NCBI GenBank assembly: GCA_016295005.1
Contig: JAEDMA010000028.1
Location: forward strand, 1-14,562
Length of the DNA: 14,562 bases
Reading direction: 5' to 3'
From: Christensenellaceae bacterium
Lineage (GTDB): Bacteria; Bacillota; Clostridia; Christensenellales; Borkfalkiaceae
Positions 7,571 through 13,523 of the stretch are shown here, piece by piece. Each line of letters opens with the position of its first letter. The first letter of the stretch is position 1. Under the pieces are notes generated by a model that worked only from the letters and a program-made list of their open reading frames with translations, did not search any database and was not told the origin of the DNA. The translations under genes were made by a program, and so were the position numbers.

Positions 7571-8422
7571 TTACTTTTTGGGTAAAAATTCGGCGAGTTT
7601 GTCTTCTACCGCCTTTTTAAATCGGTCTATATAGCCGGTAACGTATTCGGTAAGGTCAACGGTTTTATCGCAAAGAGGAGTTAAATCCATAGCGTAGTTA
7701 AGGGCGGAATAGGTGTCGCAGGAATGGCTCGCGCTGAACGTTGCGTTGGCAAGACGTCTGCCTTCCGCGGCGAGATCGTATCTTTTGCCGCCGATTATCT
7801 GGCTGTCGAACACGGCGGATAAGCAGCGCATAAGGTTAGGATGCGCGCCGCAGTCCAAAAACACCTTTTCTTCGTCGCAAACCCAGTCGAGATCGCGCCA
7901 TACTTCGCAACCGTAAACCTTTTCGGGGAGTTCTTCCTTTTTAAGGGTACGGAGCGCCGCTATTACCTTTAACACGGTAGAAACGTGGGTATCGTGTTTG
8001 TCTGCTAAGTTATGAGTATAAATGTATTTAGGTTTCGCCGCGCGGATAATTTCGGCAAGTTCTTCCACTATTACCTTGTCGTCGGGATTTTTAACCGCCG
8101 AAGACGGGTGACCTAAAAGAGCCTGAAACCCGTATTCCCCCACGAACGCGGCTTTTTGCTGTTCGGTGATACGAACGGCTTTCATTTCTTCGTCGGTGTA
8201 GTCTGCGTAAAGACCGCTTCTGGGGCTGCCCGCGCCGTCGGTTACGACTACGCCCGAGAACCACTTATCTTTTTTGCCGAAGCATTCCGCGGTAGGAGCG
8301 TACGCCATAAATTCAATATCGTCCTGATGGGCGGATATGGCAAGATGGGTCGTACGTGCAATCGCTTTTTCCTTTTCTTCCCCGTCGGGGACGTAAATAA
8401 TTGCTTTTTCGTTGAGTTTCAT
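7571..8422 (-). CDS. PIG-L family N-acetyl sugar deacetylase (AHQDD variant)
   Basis: A 283-residue zinc-dependent deacetylase of the PIG-L/LmbE fold, the family that removes the acetyl group from GlcNAc-containing molecules (GPI precursor, mycothiol and bacillithiol precursors, chitobiose). The first metal motif reads AHQDD (31-35) instead of the usual (A/P)HPDD; the His and Asp ligands remain. The second motif 'THNLADKHDTHVS' (136-148) supplies the distal His. 'TDGAGSPRSGLYADYTDEEM' (71-90) is the loop typical of one LmbE subgroup. No signal peptide is present, so it acts in the cytoplasm. It starts 37 nt after nahK behind AAAGGAG and ends before a terminator, so it is co-transcribed with the kinase. 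The substrate is inferred to be an N-acetylhexosamine or its derivative. Confidence 0.85.
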   Translation of the reverse strand: MKLNEKAIIYVPDGEEKEKAIARTTHLAISAHQDDIEFMAYAPTAECFGKKDKWFSGVVVTDGAGSPRSGLYADYTDEEMKAVRITEQQKAAFVGEYGFQALLGHPSSAVKNPDDKVIVEELAEIIRAAKPKYIYTHNLADKHDTHVSTVLKVIAALRTLKKEELPEKVYGCEVWRDLDWVCDEEKVFLDCGAHPNLMRCLSAVFDSQIIGGKRYDLAAEGRRLANATFSASHSCDTYSALNYAMDLTPLCDKTVDLTEYVTGYIDRFKKAVEDKLAEFLPKK

Positions 8423-8459
8423 AATAATCTCCTTTATATGCGCATATCTGACGTATATT

Positions 8460-9554
8460 TTATTTGGTTGCGAGTTCGAGCATTTCGTCGTAGACGGAAA
8501 GCATGTCTTCCACCAACTTAAACTGCGTATGAGCGCGGTCTAAATTGTGTTTTTCGCGATGAATACCGAAGTATACGTCGCCGTCTAAATAATCTGCTAA
8601 AAATCTCATTCCGCATTCGTAAGTCATAAGCACCGCGCCCATGGGGAAGTTTTCTTTTTCGGCGTCGGTAATAAAACCGCCTACCGCCGATAAATACCCT
8701 TTGAGATAGGCTTTATACATATCCATACGGAAATATGCTTTGGATAAATCGGGCTCATCTTCCGCGGCGCTGTTGCAACCGAAACGGATGCTGTCGCCGA
8801 AGTCGTAACATAGGCTCCCCGGCATAACGGTATCGAGATCTATTACGGCAAGCGGTTTACCCGTTTTGTCGTCCAGCATAACGTTATTGAGTTTGGTATC
8901 GTTGTGCGTAACCCTTAAAGGAATTTCGCCCGAAGCGATTTTATCCACTATTTTATTACACAGATAACTGTGTTTTTTAACCCATTCTATTTCGGCGGAC
9001 ACTTCGTCGCGTCTGCCGGCGGCGTTTCTTTCCACCGACTTTAAAAAGTTTTCGTACCTTACTACCGTATTATGAAAGTTTGGCAATATTTCGTAAAGTT
9101 TAGAAGCATCGAAATCGGATAAAAGAGCGGCAAAATTACCGAAAGCAACCGCGCTCTGATAAAAATCTTCGGCGTTTCTCACTATCTGAAGCGTCGTGGC
9201 GTTTTCGATGAAAACGTAAACGCGGAAATAATCTTTCCCGTATAAGCAATAAGTTTTACCTTCTTTGGTGCGGACTATGTTCATACATTCGCGCATGGGG
9301 TCGCCGCCGCGACTTATGACGCTTTCGCGGCAGAAATCGGTTATAAGTTCTATGTTGTGCATCAACTTTTCAACGTCGGTGAAAAGGTGATTGTTGATTC
9401 TCTGCAAAAGGTAATGTTTTTGCGCGCCGTTTTCGTTTACCGTCAGGCAAAAGGTGCCGTTGATATGCCCTTCCCCGCAACGTTCGCAGGAAACGTATTC
9501 GCCGTCTATATCGAAAAACTTATATACTTTTTCAAAATCGTATTCGTTTGACAA
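8460..9554 (-). CDS. nahK: N-acetylhexosamine 1-kinase (NahK-like, APH-fold)
   Basis: A 364-residue kinase of the aminoglycoside/choline phosphotransferase fold, closely resembling bifidobacterial NahK, which converts GlcNAc or GalNAc plus ATP to the alpha-1-phosphate. Numbered from the proposed start: 'CGEGHINGTF' (26-35) is the nucleotide loop, 'RVTHNDTKLNNVML' (214-227) holds the catalytic Asp (219), 'VIDLDTVMPGS' (237-247) the metal-binding DxD, and 'DFGDSIRFG' (251-259) and 'ECGMRFLADYLDGD' match NahK almost word for word. The start is a TTG at 9552-9554 with AAGGGAG eight bases upstream. The open frame runs further, to 9752, but that TTG is the promoter -35 box itself and lies upstream of the transcript. 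It provides the phosphorylation step of an amino-sugar salvage or catabolic pathway. Confidence 0.88.
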   Translation of the reverse strand: MSNEYDFEKVYKFFDIDGEYVSCERCGEGHINGTFCLTVNENGAQKHYLLQRINNHLFTDVEKLMHNIELITDFCRESVISRGGDPMRECMNIVRTKEGKTYCLYGKDYFRVYVFIENATTLQIVRNAEDFYQSAVAFGNFAALLSDFDASKLYEILPNFHNTVVRYENFLKSVERNAAGRRDEVSAEIEWVKKHSYLCNKIVDKIASGEIPLRVTHNDTKLNNVMLDDKTGKPLAVIDLDTVMPGSLCYDFGDSIRFGCNSAAEDEPDLSKAYFRMDMYKAYLKGYLSAVGGFITDAEKENFPMGAVLMTYECGMRFLADYLDGDVYFGIHREKHNLDRAHTQFKLVEDMLSVYDEMLELATK

Positions 9555-9562
9555 CTGTCTTT

Positions 9563-9569
9563 CTCCCTT
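9563..9569 (-). promoter_or_regulatory. Ribosome binding site that fixes the nahK TTG start
   Basis: AAGGGAG lies eight bases upstream of TTG (9552-9554). No in-frame ATG exists between the transcription start and this point, so this site decides the start. Confidence 0.75.
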
Positions 9570-9712
9570 ACTATATGTTATAGAGTTAATTCTTATCGAT
9601 ATCAGAGGTAAAGTCAAGCAATTACACGGCTTGCAATTATAAGTTTTTGCATTGCTTTCGCCATTTGTTGTTTGCCGCTTGCAAATATTAACCTTATTCC
9701 GTATCTTATGAA

Positions 9713-9722
9713 CATACGTATG
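9713..9722. promoter_or_regulatory. Perfect 10-bp palindrome at the nahK transcription start
   Basis: CATACGTATG directly follows the -10 box on the minus strand and should overlap the start of transcription, the classic place for a repressor operator. The 11-mer ATACGTATGAA within this site occurs again at the araC start (13518-13528), and AACATACGT occurs again in the DUF5107 leader. Confidence 0.5.
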
Positions 9723-9723
9723 A

Positions 9724-9752
9724 ATTTTATCATTTTCCTTCTGTAATGTCAA
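9724..9752 (-). promoter_or_regulatory. Promoter of the nahK-deacetylase operon
   Basis: On the minus strand a perfect TTGACA (9747-9752), a 17-bp spacer and TAAAAT (9724-9729). It predicts transcription start near 9717 and therefore a leader of roughly 160 nt before nahK, in which I recognise no known riboswitch; a CAAGC/GCTTG inverted repeat with a 9-nt loop is the only clear structure. Confidence 0.7.
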
Positions 9753-9756
9753 TACA

Positions 9757-9797
9757 AAAAACGGTTGAAAACCCCTATTTCCATAGTAAAAACGGTT
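9757..9797. repeat. 10-bp direct repeat upstream of the nahK promoter
   Basis: AAAAACGGTT occurs at 9757-9766 and 9788-9797, a period of 31 bp (about three helical turns), directly upstream of the -35 box. The distal copy overlaps the T-rich tail of the preceding terminator. The arrangement could be an activator site pair. Confidence 0.35.
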
Positions 9798-9833
9798 AAA
9801 TAAAGCCGCGGCAGAAACCGCGGCTTTATTTAA
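9796..9833 (-). terminator. Strong intrinsic terminator of the four-gene catabolic operon
   Basis: A 16-bp perfect stem (9796-9811 with 9818-9833, core GCCGCGG/CCGCGGC) with a six-base loop sits 18 nt past the aldolase stop codon. On the minus strand the stem runs into CTTTATTTAA and then a five-T run. It isolates the operon from the nahK promoter; the AT-rich flanks could also make it work in the other direction. Confidence 0.88.
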
Positions 9834-9850
9834 TAACCGAATAACGGAAA

Positions 9851-10693
9851 TTATACTTTGTATTTTCCCGCAGATCCGAACAATTTTATTTTTTCGGCAA
9901 CCGCTTTTTTTATGGCGTTTACTTTTAAGTTACGGATTTCAAGATATCCCGAACCGTTTTTCATTCCTTCTTTCATCGCCTTTTCTCCTGCAAGACAAAG
10001 GTCGGTAAAAATATTTACTTTCGCTATGCCTTCTTTAACGGTGTTCCTAAAATCATCGTCGGACAAACCGCTTCCGCCGTGAAGGACAAGCGGAACGTCC
10101 GTTTCTTTTTTAATTTCTTTAAGTCTTTCTATGTTAAGCATAGGCTTTTTCTTGTATACGCCGTGCGCGGAACCTATTGCGACCGCCAGAGCGTCTACCC
10201 CCGTAGCCGAGATATAGTCTTTGGCTTCTTTTACGGTCGTATACATATCCGTAAGCAAATTATCTTCTTTAGCGGCTTCGCCCACGTGTCCGATTTCCCC
10301 TTCCACCGTTGCCCCGAAAGCATGAGCGATTTTAACTATCTCTTTTGTGTAGGCGATATTCTCGTCGTAACTTTTTGCCGAGCCGTCAAACATTACGGAA
10401 GTAAACCCGAGTTCTAACGCTTCCATACACCTTTCAAAGGTTAATCCGTGATCGTAATGCACGACGACCGGAACGGAAGCGTTTTTCGCTCTTTCTATAA
10501 TAGAAGGAGCAATCAAAGCCAGTTCTCCGTAAGGCAGCAACACCTCCGCCGTGCCTACGATAACGGGAGCGTTAAGTTCCTCAGCCGCCGAAATGACCGC
10601 TTCAAGCATATCCGTGTCGGTGGTATTGAACAAACCCACCGCATATTTTTCTTTTTGCGCCCTTTTTAATACGTAATCCAAATTCACTAACAT
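9851..10693 (-). CDS. Class II ketose-bisphosphate aldolase family (FbaA/GatY/KbaY/IolJ type)
   Basis: A 280-residue zinc-dependent aldolase that cleaves a phosphorylated ketose to dihydroxyacetone phosphate and an aldehyde. Visible residues: 'VVHYDHG' (77-83) with catalytic Asp81 and zinc ligand His82, 'EGEIGHVG' (131-138) with Glu133, 'GSAHG' (174-178) with zinc ligand His177, 'LHGGSG' (204-209) with zinc ligand His205 and phosphate-binding glycines, and 'KVNIFTD' (225-231) at the phosphate site, where most relatives have NINT or NVAT. Length and the final 'FGSAGK' are normal for the family. It is the last gene of the operon and overlaps the kinase gene by 7 nt. In context the substrate is most likely tagatose or fructose 1,6-bisphosphate; a related ketose monophosphate or deoxy-sugar phosphate is possible. 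Confidence 0.88.
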   Translation of the reverse strand: MLVNLDYVLKRAQKEKYAVGLFNTTDTDMLEAVISAAEELNAPVIVGTAEVLLPYGELALIAPSIIERAKNASVPVVVHYDHGLTFERCMEALELGFTSVMFDGSAKSYDENIAYTKEIVKIAHAFGATVEGEIGHVGEAAKEDNLLTDMYTTVKEAKDYISATGVDALAVAIGSAHGVYKKKPMLNIERLKEIKKETDVPLVLHGGSGLSDDDFRNTVKEGIAKVNIFTDLCLAGEKAMKEGMKNGSGYLEIRNLKVNAIKKAVAEKIKLFGSAGKYKV

Positions 10694-11643
10694 AATCTGC
10701 TTAATCCTTTAACGAAATTTTTTAAAACCTTTAAGTTTTTCATACCGCTTACGGCGTCGGCGGAAGAGAGCGAACCCGTTGCCGAAACGGTTGCCGTTTC
10801 TAAAATATCCGAATCGGATAAGCCGTTATAAATTCCGAGAAGAGCGCCGGCGCAAAAAGCGTCGCCCGCTCCCGTGGTTCCTTTAACGTACCCTTCGGGT
10901 AATTTATAAGAACAAACTTCGGTGTAACCGCCGTCGGAAAAACATACGCTTTTTCGGGGAGTATGAATTATCACTCTTTCCTTTACGCCGGATTTTTTAA
11001 GCGTTTCGGCAAGTAAGCGGAGATTGTTTTCGTTCGGCGCGACGCCGCATATCCTACCCGCTTCCTGCTCGTTGATAATCAGATTGTCCACGTAACTTAA
11101 ACACGGCTTTATAAGAGAATACCTTCCGGAATCTTCGGTTACCACGTCTATCGAAGTTTTTATTCCTTTTTCCTTACATTTTTTTAAGATCTCCACCCCG
11201 TCGCCGCGATCCACTTTATCGAGCAGTAAAAAATAACCGAGATGAAACATTTTCACGTCGAGCGTATCGAAATCTATATCGCGAAAACCGAACGAATCGC
11301 CTGCGCCGGTATAAGTAAAAAACGTTCTCTGCCCGCCTTTTACGCTCATAACGTCGGTAAACCCCGTCGGTAAACCGGTTTCTTTTATCCCGTCCGTGTT
11401 AAGACCGTTTTCCGAAAGAGTTGTCTTCGCAAATTCGCCGTACTCGTCTTTTCCGACGTTTCCTATCGCGAAAACGTCAAGTTTTTCGTCCAATCTTTTC
11501 AAATCTATTCCTACGTTAGGGACCATTCCTCCCGTATAATAAGCGCGGGACAGAATTTTACAAAGACTGCCGCTTTCGGGATAAGAAGAGATTTCGTTTA
11601 TAACGTCTACGAGAATCGTTCCCGCAACGGCTATACCTTTCAT
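10687..11643 (-). CDS. PfkB family carbohydrate kinase
   Basis: A 318-residue ribokinase-fold kinase using ATP to phosphorylate a sugar or sugar phosphate. It carries the N-terminal signature 'TGGMVPNVGIDLKRL' (37-51), the 'NEQEAGRI' segment (191-198) and the C-terminal PfkB signature 'GTTGAGDAFCAGAL' (255-268) with catalytic base Asp261 and the anion-hole glycines. Substrate specificity cannot be assigned. Between a deaminase-like gene and an aldolase gene the expected role is ketose-phosphate kinase (tagatose-6-phosphate or fructose-6-phosphate kinase) or a ketohexokinase. The gene overlaps the deaminase stop by one nucleotide (TGATG) and the aldolase start by 7 nt, showing tight translational coupling. 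GGAGG lies seven bases before the ATG. Confidence 0.87.
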   Translation of the reverse strand: MKGIAVAGTILVDVINEISSYPESGSLCKILSRAYYTGGMVPNVGIDLKRLDEKLDVFAIGNVGKDEYGEFAKTTLSENGLNTDGIKETGLPTGFTDVMSVKGGQRTFFTYTGAGDSFGFRDIDFDTLDVKMFHLGYFLLLDKVDRGDGVEILKKCKEKGIKTSIDVVTEDSGRYSLIKPCLSYVDNLIINEQEAGRICGVAPNENNLRLLAETLKKSGVKERVIIHTPRKSVCFSDGGYTEVCSYKLPEGYVKGTTGAGDAFCAGALLGIYNGLSDSDILETATVSATGSLSSADAVSGMKNLKVLKNFVKGLSRLC

Positions 11644-12587
11644 CAGTTAGCCTCCGCGACGAGCGGTCCTGCAAGTTCTTTTAAGAAAAATAATTTCCCG
11701 GGGAGCGTGGGAATAAAACTCGACGTAACGCATTTATCGGGTCCGTAACGAAGAGTCATCCATAAACTCATTCCCTGCCATTGCATACCGCGCCCCAACG
11801 CTCCGTCCGCGCCGCCGATGGCGTAATCTGTGGAAAACATAAGTTTAGGTCCTATAGTGTTGGCTCTGCAAGGAACGAGAGTCGTCCTTGACTTAAAGGA
11901 AGTGATTGCGTTTTGCTCTATCGTCAGCGGGTGAAGTTTAACTCCGATTCTGTAAGGTTCATTGAGCCATTCTTCGTTCGTGGCGAATTCGGAACCTATC
12001 ATCGGTTCCCAGAAAGCGATATGGCACATTCTGCCGATACCATAGACGAGAACGAGTTTTGCGCCTTCTTTTTTAAGCGACGCTATCTTTTCGGGATAAG
12101 TCGGCAAATTAATTTTAGTAGCGAAGTTCCTGTGCGTTTCGGGAACGGTCAAACCCCCGAGTGGATTATAAAAAGCTTTTTCCATAGCGCTCTGGAAAGA
12201 CGCGTCGCCCGTCAGAGTGTTCCCTTCTCCGTCAGCCCATTCGTCCATATTAAAACACCAGACGTGTTCGCAACTTACCTGCCATTCTTTAAGAAAGTAT
12301 ACCGCCCATTTATACATTCCCATAGGACCTACGGGAAGAATAAACGCGATTTTTCTGTTATCTGTTTTTGCTTTTCTGATTTCGTTGGCGATTTCATGCC
12401 CCATCATAACGTCGAAGTCGCCTACGTTATTGCACTCGACGGGAGTAAAGTTTTCGTTCCAGAATTTTTGTTTTTCAAAAATTTCTTCGGGCGAATGAGA
12501 ACAACATTCGTCAATTTTTTTCATATCCCAGCCTTCGGGATAAAACCCTTCCAATAAACTTCCTTTTACGGTAGAATTAAAATCCAT
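11643..12587 (-). CDS. NagB/6-phosphogluconolactonase-fold deaminase-isomerase with altered phosphate site
   Basis: A 314-residue divergent member of the glucosamine-6-phosphate deaminase family. Compared from memory with E. coli NagB, 'CFNMDEWAD' (111-119) aligns with TFNMDEYVG and keeps the enolisation Asp (115), and 'GIGRMCHIAFWEP' (183-195) aligns with GVGNDGHIAFNEP, keeping His189 and Glu194 but replacing Asp141 by Met187. The phosphate loop LPTGGTP reads LPVGPMG (84-90), and the Arg172 and Lys208 phosphate ligands are not obvious. It may therefore act on a hexosamine that is not 6-phosphorylated, or on another aldose. It is longer than NagB (266 aa), with about 60 extra N-terminal residues. 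Start: ATG 12585-12587 behind GGAGAG; the longer frame to a TTG at 12635 has no ribosome site. It lies between deacetylase and kinase genes. Confidence 0.75.
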   Translation of the reverse strand: MDFNSTVKGSLLEGFYPEGWDMKKIDECCSHSPEEIFEKQKFWNENFTPVECNNVGDFDVMMGHEIANEIRKAKTDNRKIAFILPVGPMGMYKWAVYFLKEWQVSCEHVWCFNMDEWADGEGNTLTGDASFQSAMEKAFYNPLGGLTVPETHRNFATKINLPTYPEKIASLKKEGAKLVLVYGIGRMCHIAFWEPMIGSEFATNEEWLNEPYRIGVKLHPLTIEQNAITSFKSRTTLVPCRANTIGPKLMFSTDYAIGGADGALGRGMQWQGMSLWMTLRYGPDKCVTSSFIPTLPGKLFFLKELAGPLVAEAN

Positions 12588-12620
12588 AATATCTCTCCAT
12601 TTTTTATTTTTTTGATAAAT

Positions 12621-12646
12621 CGGCGTTTTTAACAACCGGCGTTTTT
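12621..12646. repeat. 10-bp direct repeat in the deacetylase-deaminase gap
   Basis: CGGCGTTTTT occurs at 12621-12630 and 12637-12646 (period 16 bp). It sits in the only sizeable gap (98 nt) of an otherwise overlapping operon, upstream of the NagB-like gene. It may be an mRNA processing or regulatory site; no promoter with good -10 and -35 boxes is visible. Confidence 0.3.
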
Positions 12647-12685
12647 CTTATTACCCGCAGTACGTTTTCCCTTTCTTTCGGCAAA

Positions 12686-13393
12686 TTAAGGTAACAATCT
12701 TTTAGTTGTGTTTTTTAAGTAAACGTTGCAACTACGAAAACCTTCGGCATACCCTGCGCCGCATTGATAGCCTCGGTATTTCGAACACGTTCTCACCATA
12801 TCGGCAAAGTCTATACCGTCGTGTTCTTTCATCCATACCAACTGACTTGCGTGGCACTTCAGCATTTCCGTTTTTAAGTCGATTTCTTCGGTAATATCTA
12901 CGAATTCAGTAGGAACGAAATCGACGCCCGCAAGCGTGTCCATATAATATATCGGCACTAATTTTGCGGGGTTATCCGTTTTCGGCGGATAATTAGGAAG
13001 CGTAGCGGCAAAACTCGCGTCGAACACCAGTTTCGAAACGGCAGCGTGATCGGGCATATAGTCGTCGGGGTTATGCGTTATTATAAAATCGGGATTTACC
13101 TTTCTTATAACCTCCACAATTTTATCACGCGCTTTTCGGTTGTCGGAAAAAACGTCCAAATCGTTGAATCCGGCGCAGAAAACTTCTTTTATTCCTGCCA
13201 TTCTGCCCGCTTTTTTCGCTTCTTCGGCTCTTATTTTCGTCAACTCGTCCGGCGGAATGATAACGTGACCCAAATTCCCCGTAGAAACGTGACATACGTA
13301 TACTTCGTCACCGCGTTTAACGCATTTAATCAGCGTACCCGAACAAGCGATTTCCACGTCGTCGGGATGACACCCTATTGCCAAAACTTTCAT
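12686..13393 (-). CDS. PIG-L family N-acetylhexosamine deacetylase (BshB/chitobiose-deacetylase type)
   Basis: A 235-residue zinc-dependent deacetylase. 'GCHPDDVEIACSGTL' (7-21) carries the canonical HPDD metal motif, 'FIITHNPDDYMPDHAAVSKLV' (103-123) the distal His-containing motif, and 'PIYYMDTLAGVDFVPTEFVDIT' (147-168) the region typical of BshB1-like and small LmbE proteins. Length matches bacillithiol-type deacetylases (about 230). As first gene of the operon, upstream of a NagB-like deaminase, it is the natural replacement for NagA/AgaA, releasing acetate from GlcNAc, GalNAc or a derivative in the cytoplasm. It is clearly different from the 283-residue PIG-L protein at 7571-8422 (HPDD against HQDD, different C-terminus), so the two are not a recent duplication. 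A strong AGGAGA lies upstream of the ATG. Bacillithiol synthesis is less likely given the neighbours. Confidence 0.87.
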   Translation of the reverse strand: MKVLAIGCHPDDVEIACSGTLIKCVKRGDEVYVCHVSTGNLGHVIIPPDELTKIRAEEAKKAGRMAGIKEVFCAGFNDLDVFSDNRKARDKIVEVIRKVNPDFIITHNPDDYMPDHAAVSKLVFDASFAATLPNYPPKTDNPAKLVPIYYMDTLAGVDFVPTEFVDITEEIDLKTEMLKCHASQLVWMKEHDGIDFADMVRTCSKYRGYQCGAGYAEGFRSCNVYLKNTTKRLLP

Positions 13394-13463
13394 AATAATC
13401 TCCTATGATTCTTGTTACGTTACAGTTTAAGTTCAAACGGCTTGACGCGCAATATCTTTTCGT

Positions 13464-13469
13464 ATCATA
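13464..13469 (-). promoter_or_regulatory. Candidate -10 element of the four-gene catabolic operon
   Basis: On the minus strand TATGAT lies about 70 bp upstream of the first PIG-L start codon. No good -35 box sits 16-18 bp upstream; the nearest, TTGTCA, is 20 bp away and overlaps the araC -35 box on the other strand. A poor -35 fits dependence on an activator such as the divergent AraC protein. Confidence 0.4.
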
Positions 13470-13488
13470 AAAGGGTAAAAAAATCTAC

Positions 13489-13516
13489 TTGACAAAATAA
13501 ACGGAATATTTATACT
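13489..13516 (+). promoter_or_regulatory. Promoter of the araC-type regulator gene, predicting a leaderless mRNA
   Basis: A perfect TTGACA (13489-13494), a 16-bp spacer and TATACT (13511-13516). The ATG begins only seven bases after the -10 box, so the transcript should begin at or within a base or two of the start codon. The palindrome ATACGTAT (13518-13525) overlaps the start and may serve in autoregulation. Confidence 0.65.
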
Positions 13517-13523
13517 TATACGT

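Noticed and set aside
9555..9752. N-terminal extension of NahK by 66 residues to a TTG at 9750-9752
   Set aside because: That TTG is part of the TTGACA -35 box, upstream of the predicted transcript start. The added residues do not resemble NahK, and a good ribosome binding site precedes the TTG at 9552-9554.
11913..12557. 214-codon open frame on the plus strand inside the NagB-like gene
   Set aside because: It is antisense to a convincing gene, has no family features and is explained by codon bias of the real gene. Other plus-strand frames across 107-13393 were dismissed for the same reason.
12588..12635. Longer NagB-like protein starting at TTG 12633-12635
   Set aside because: It lacks a ribosome binding site, whereas GGAGAG precedes the ATG at 12585-12587.
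12686..13393. Bacillithiol deacetylase BshB
   Set aside because: The sequence type fits, but no glycosyltransferase or ligase of that pathway is nearby and the operon is catabolic in content.
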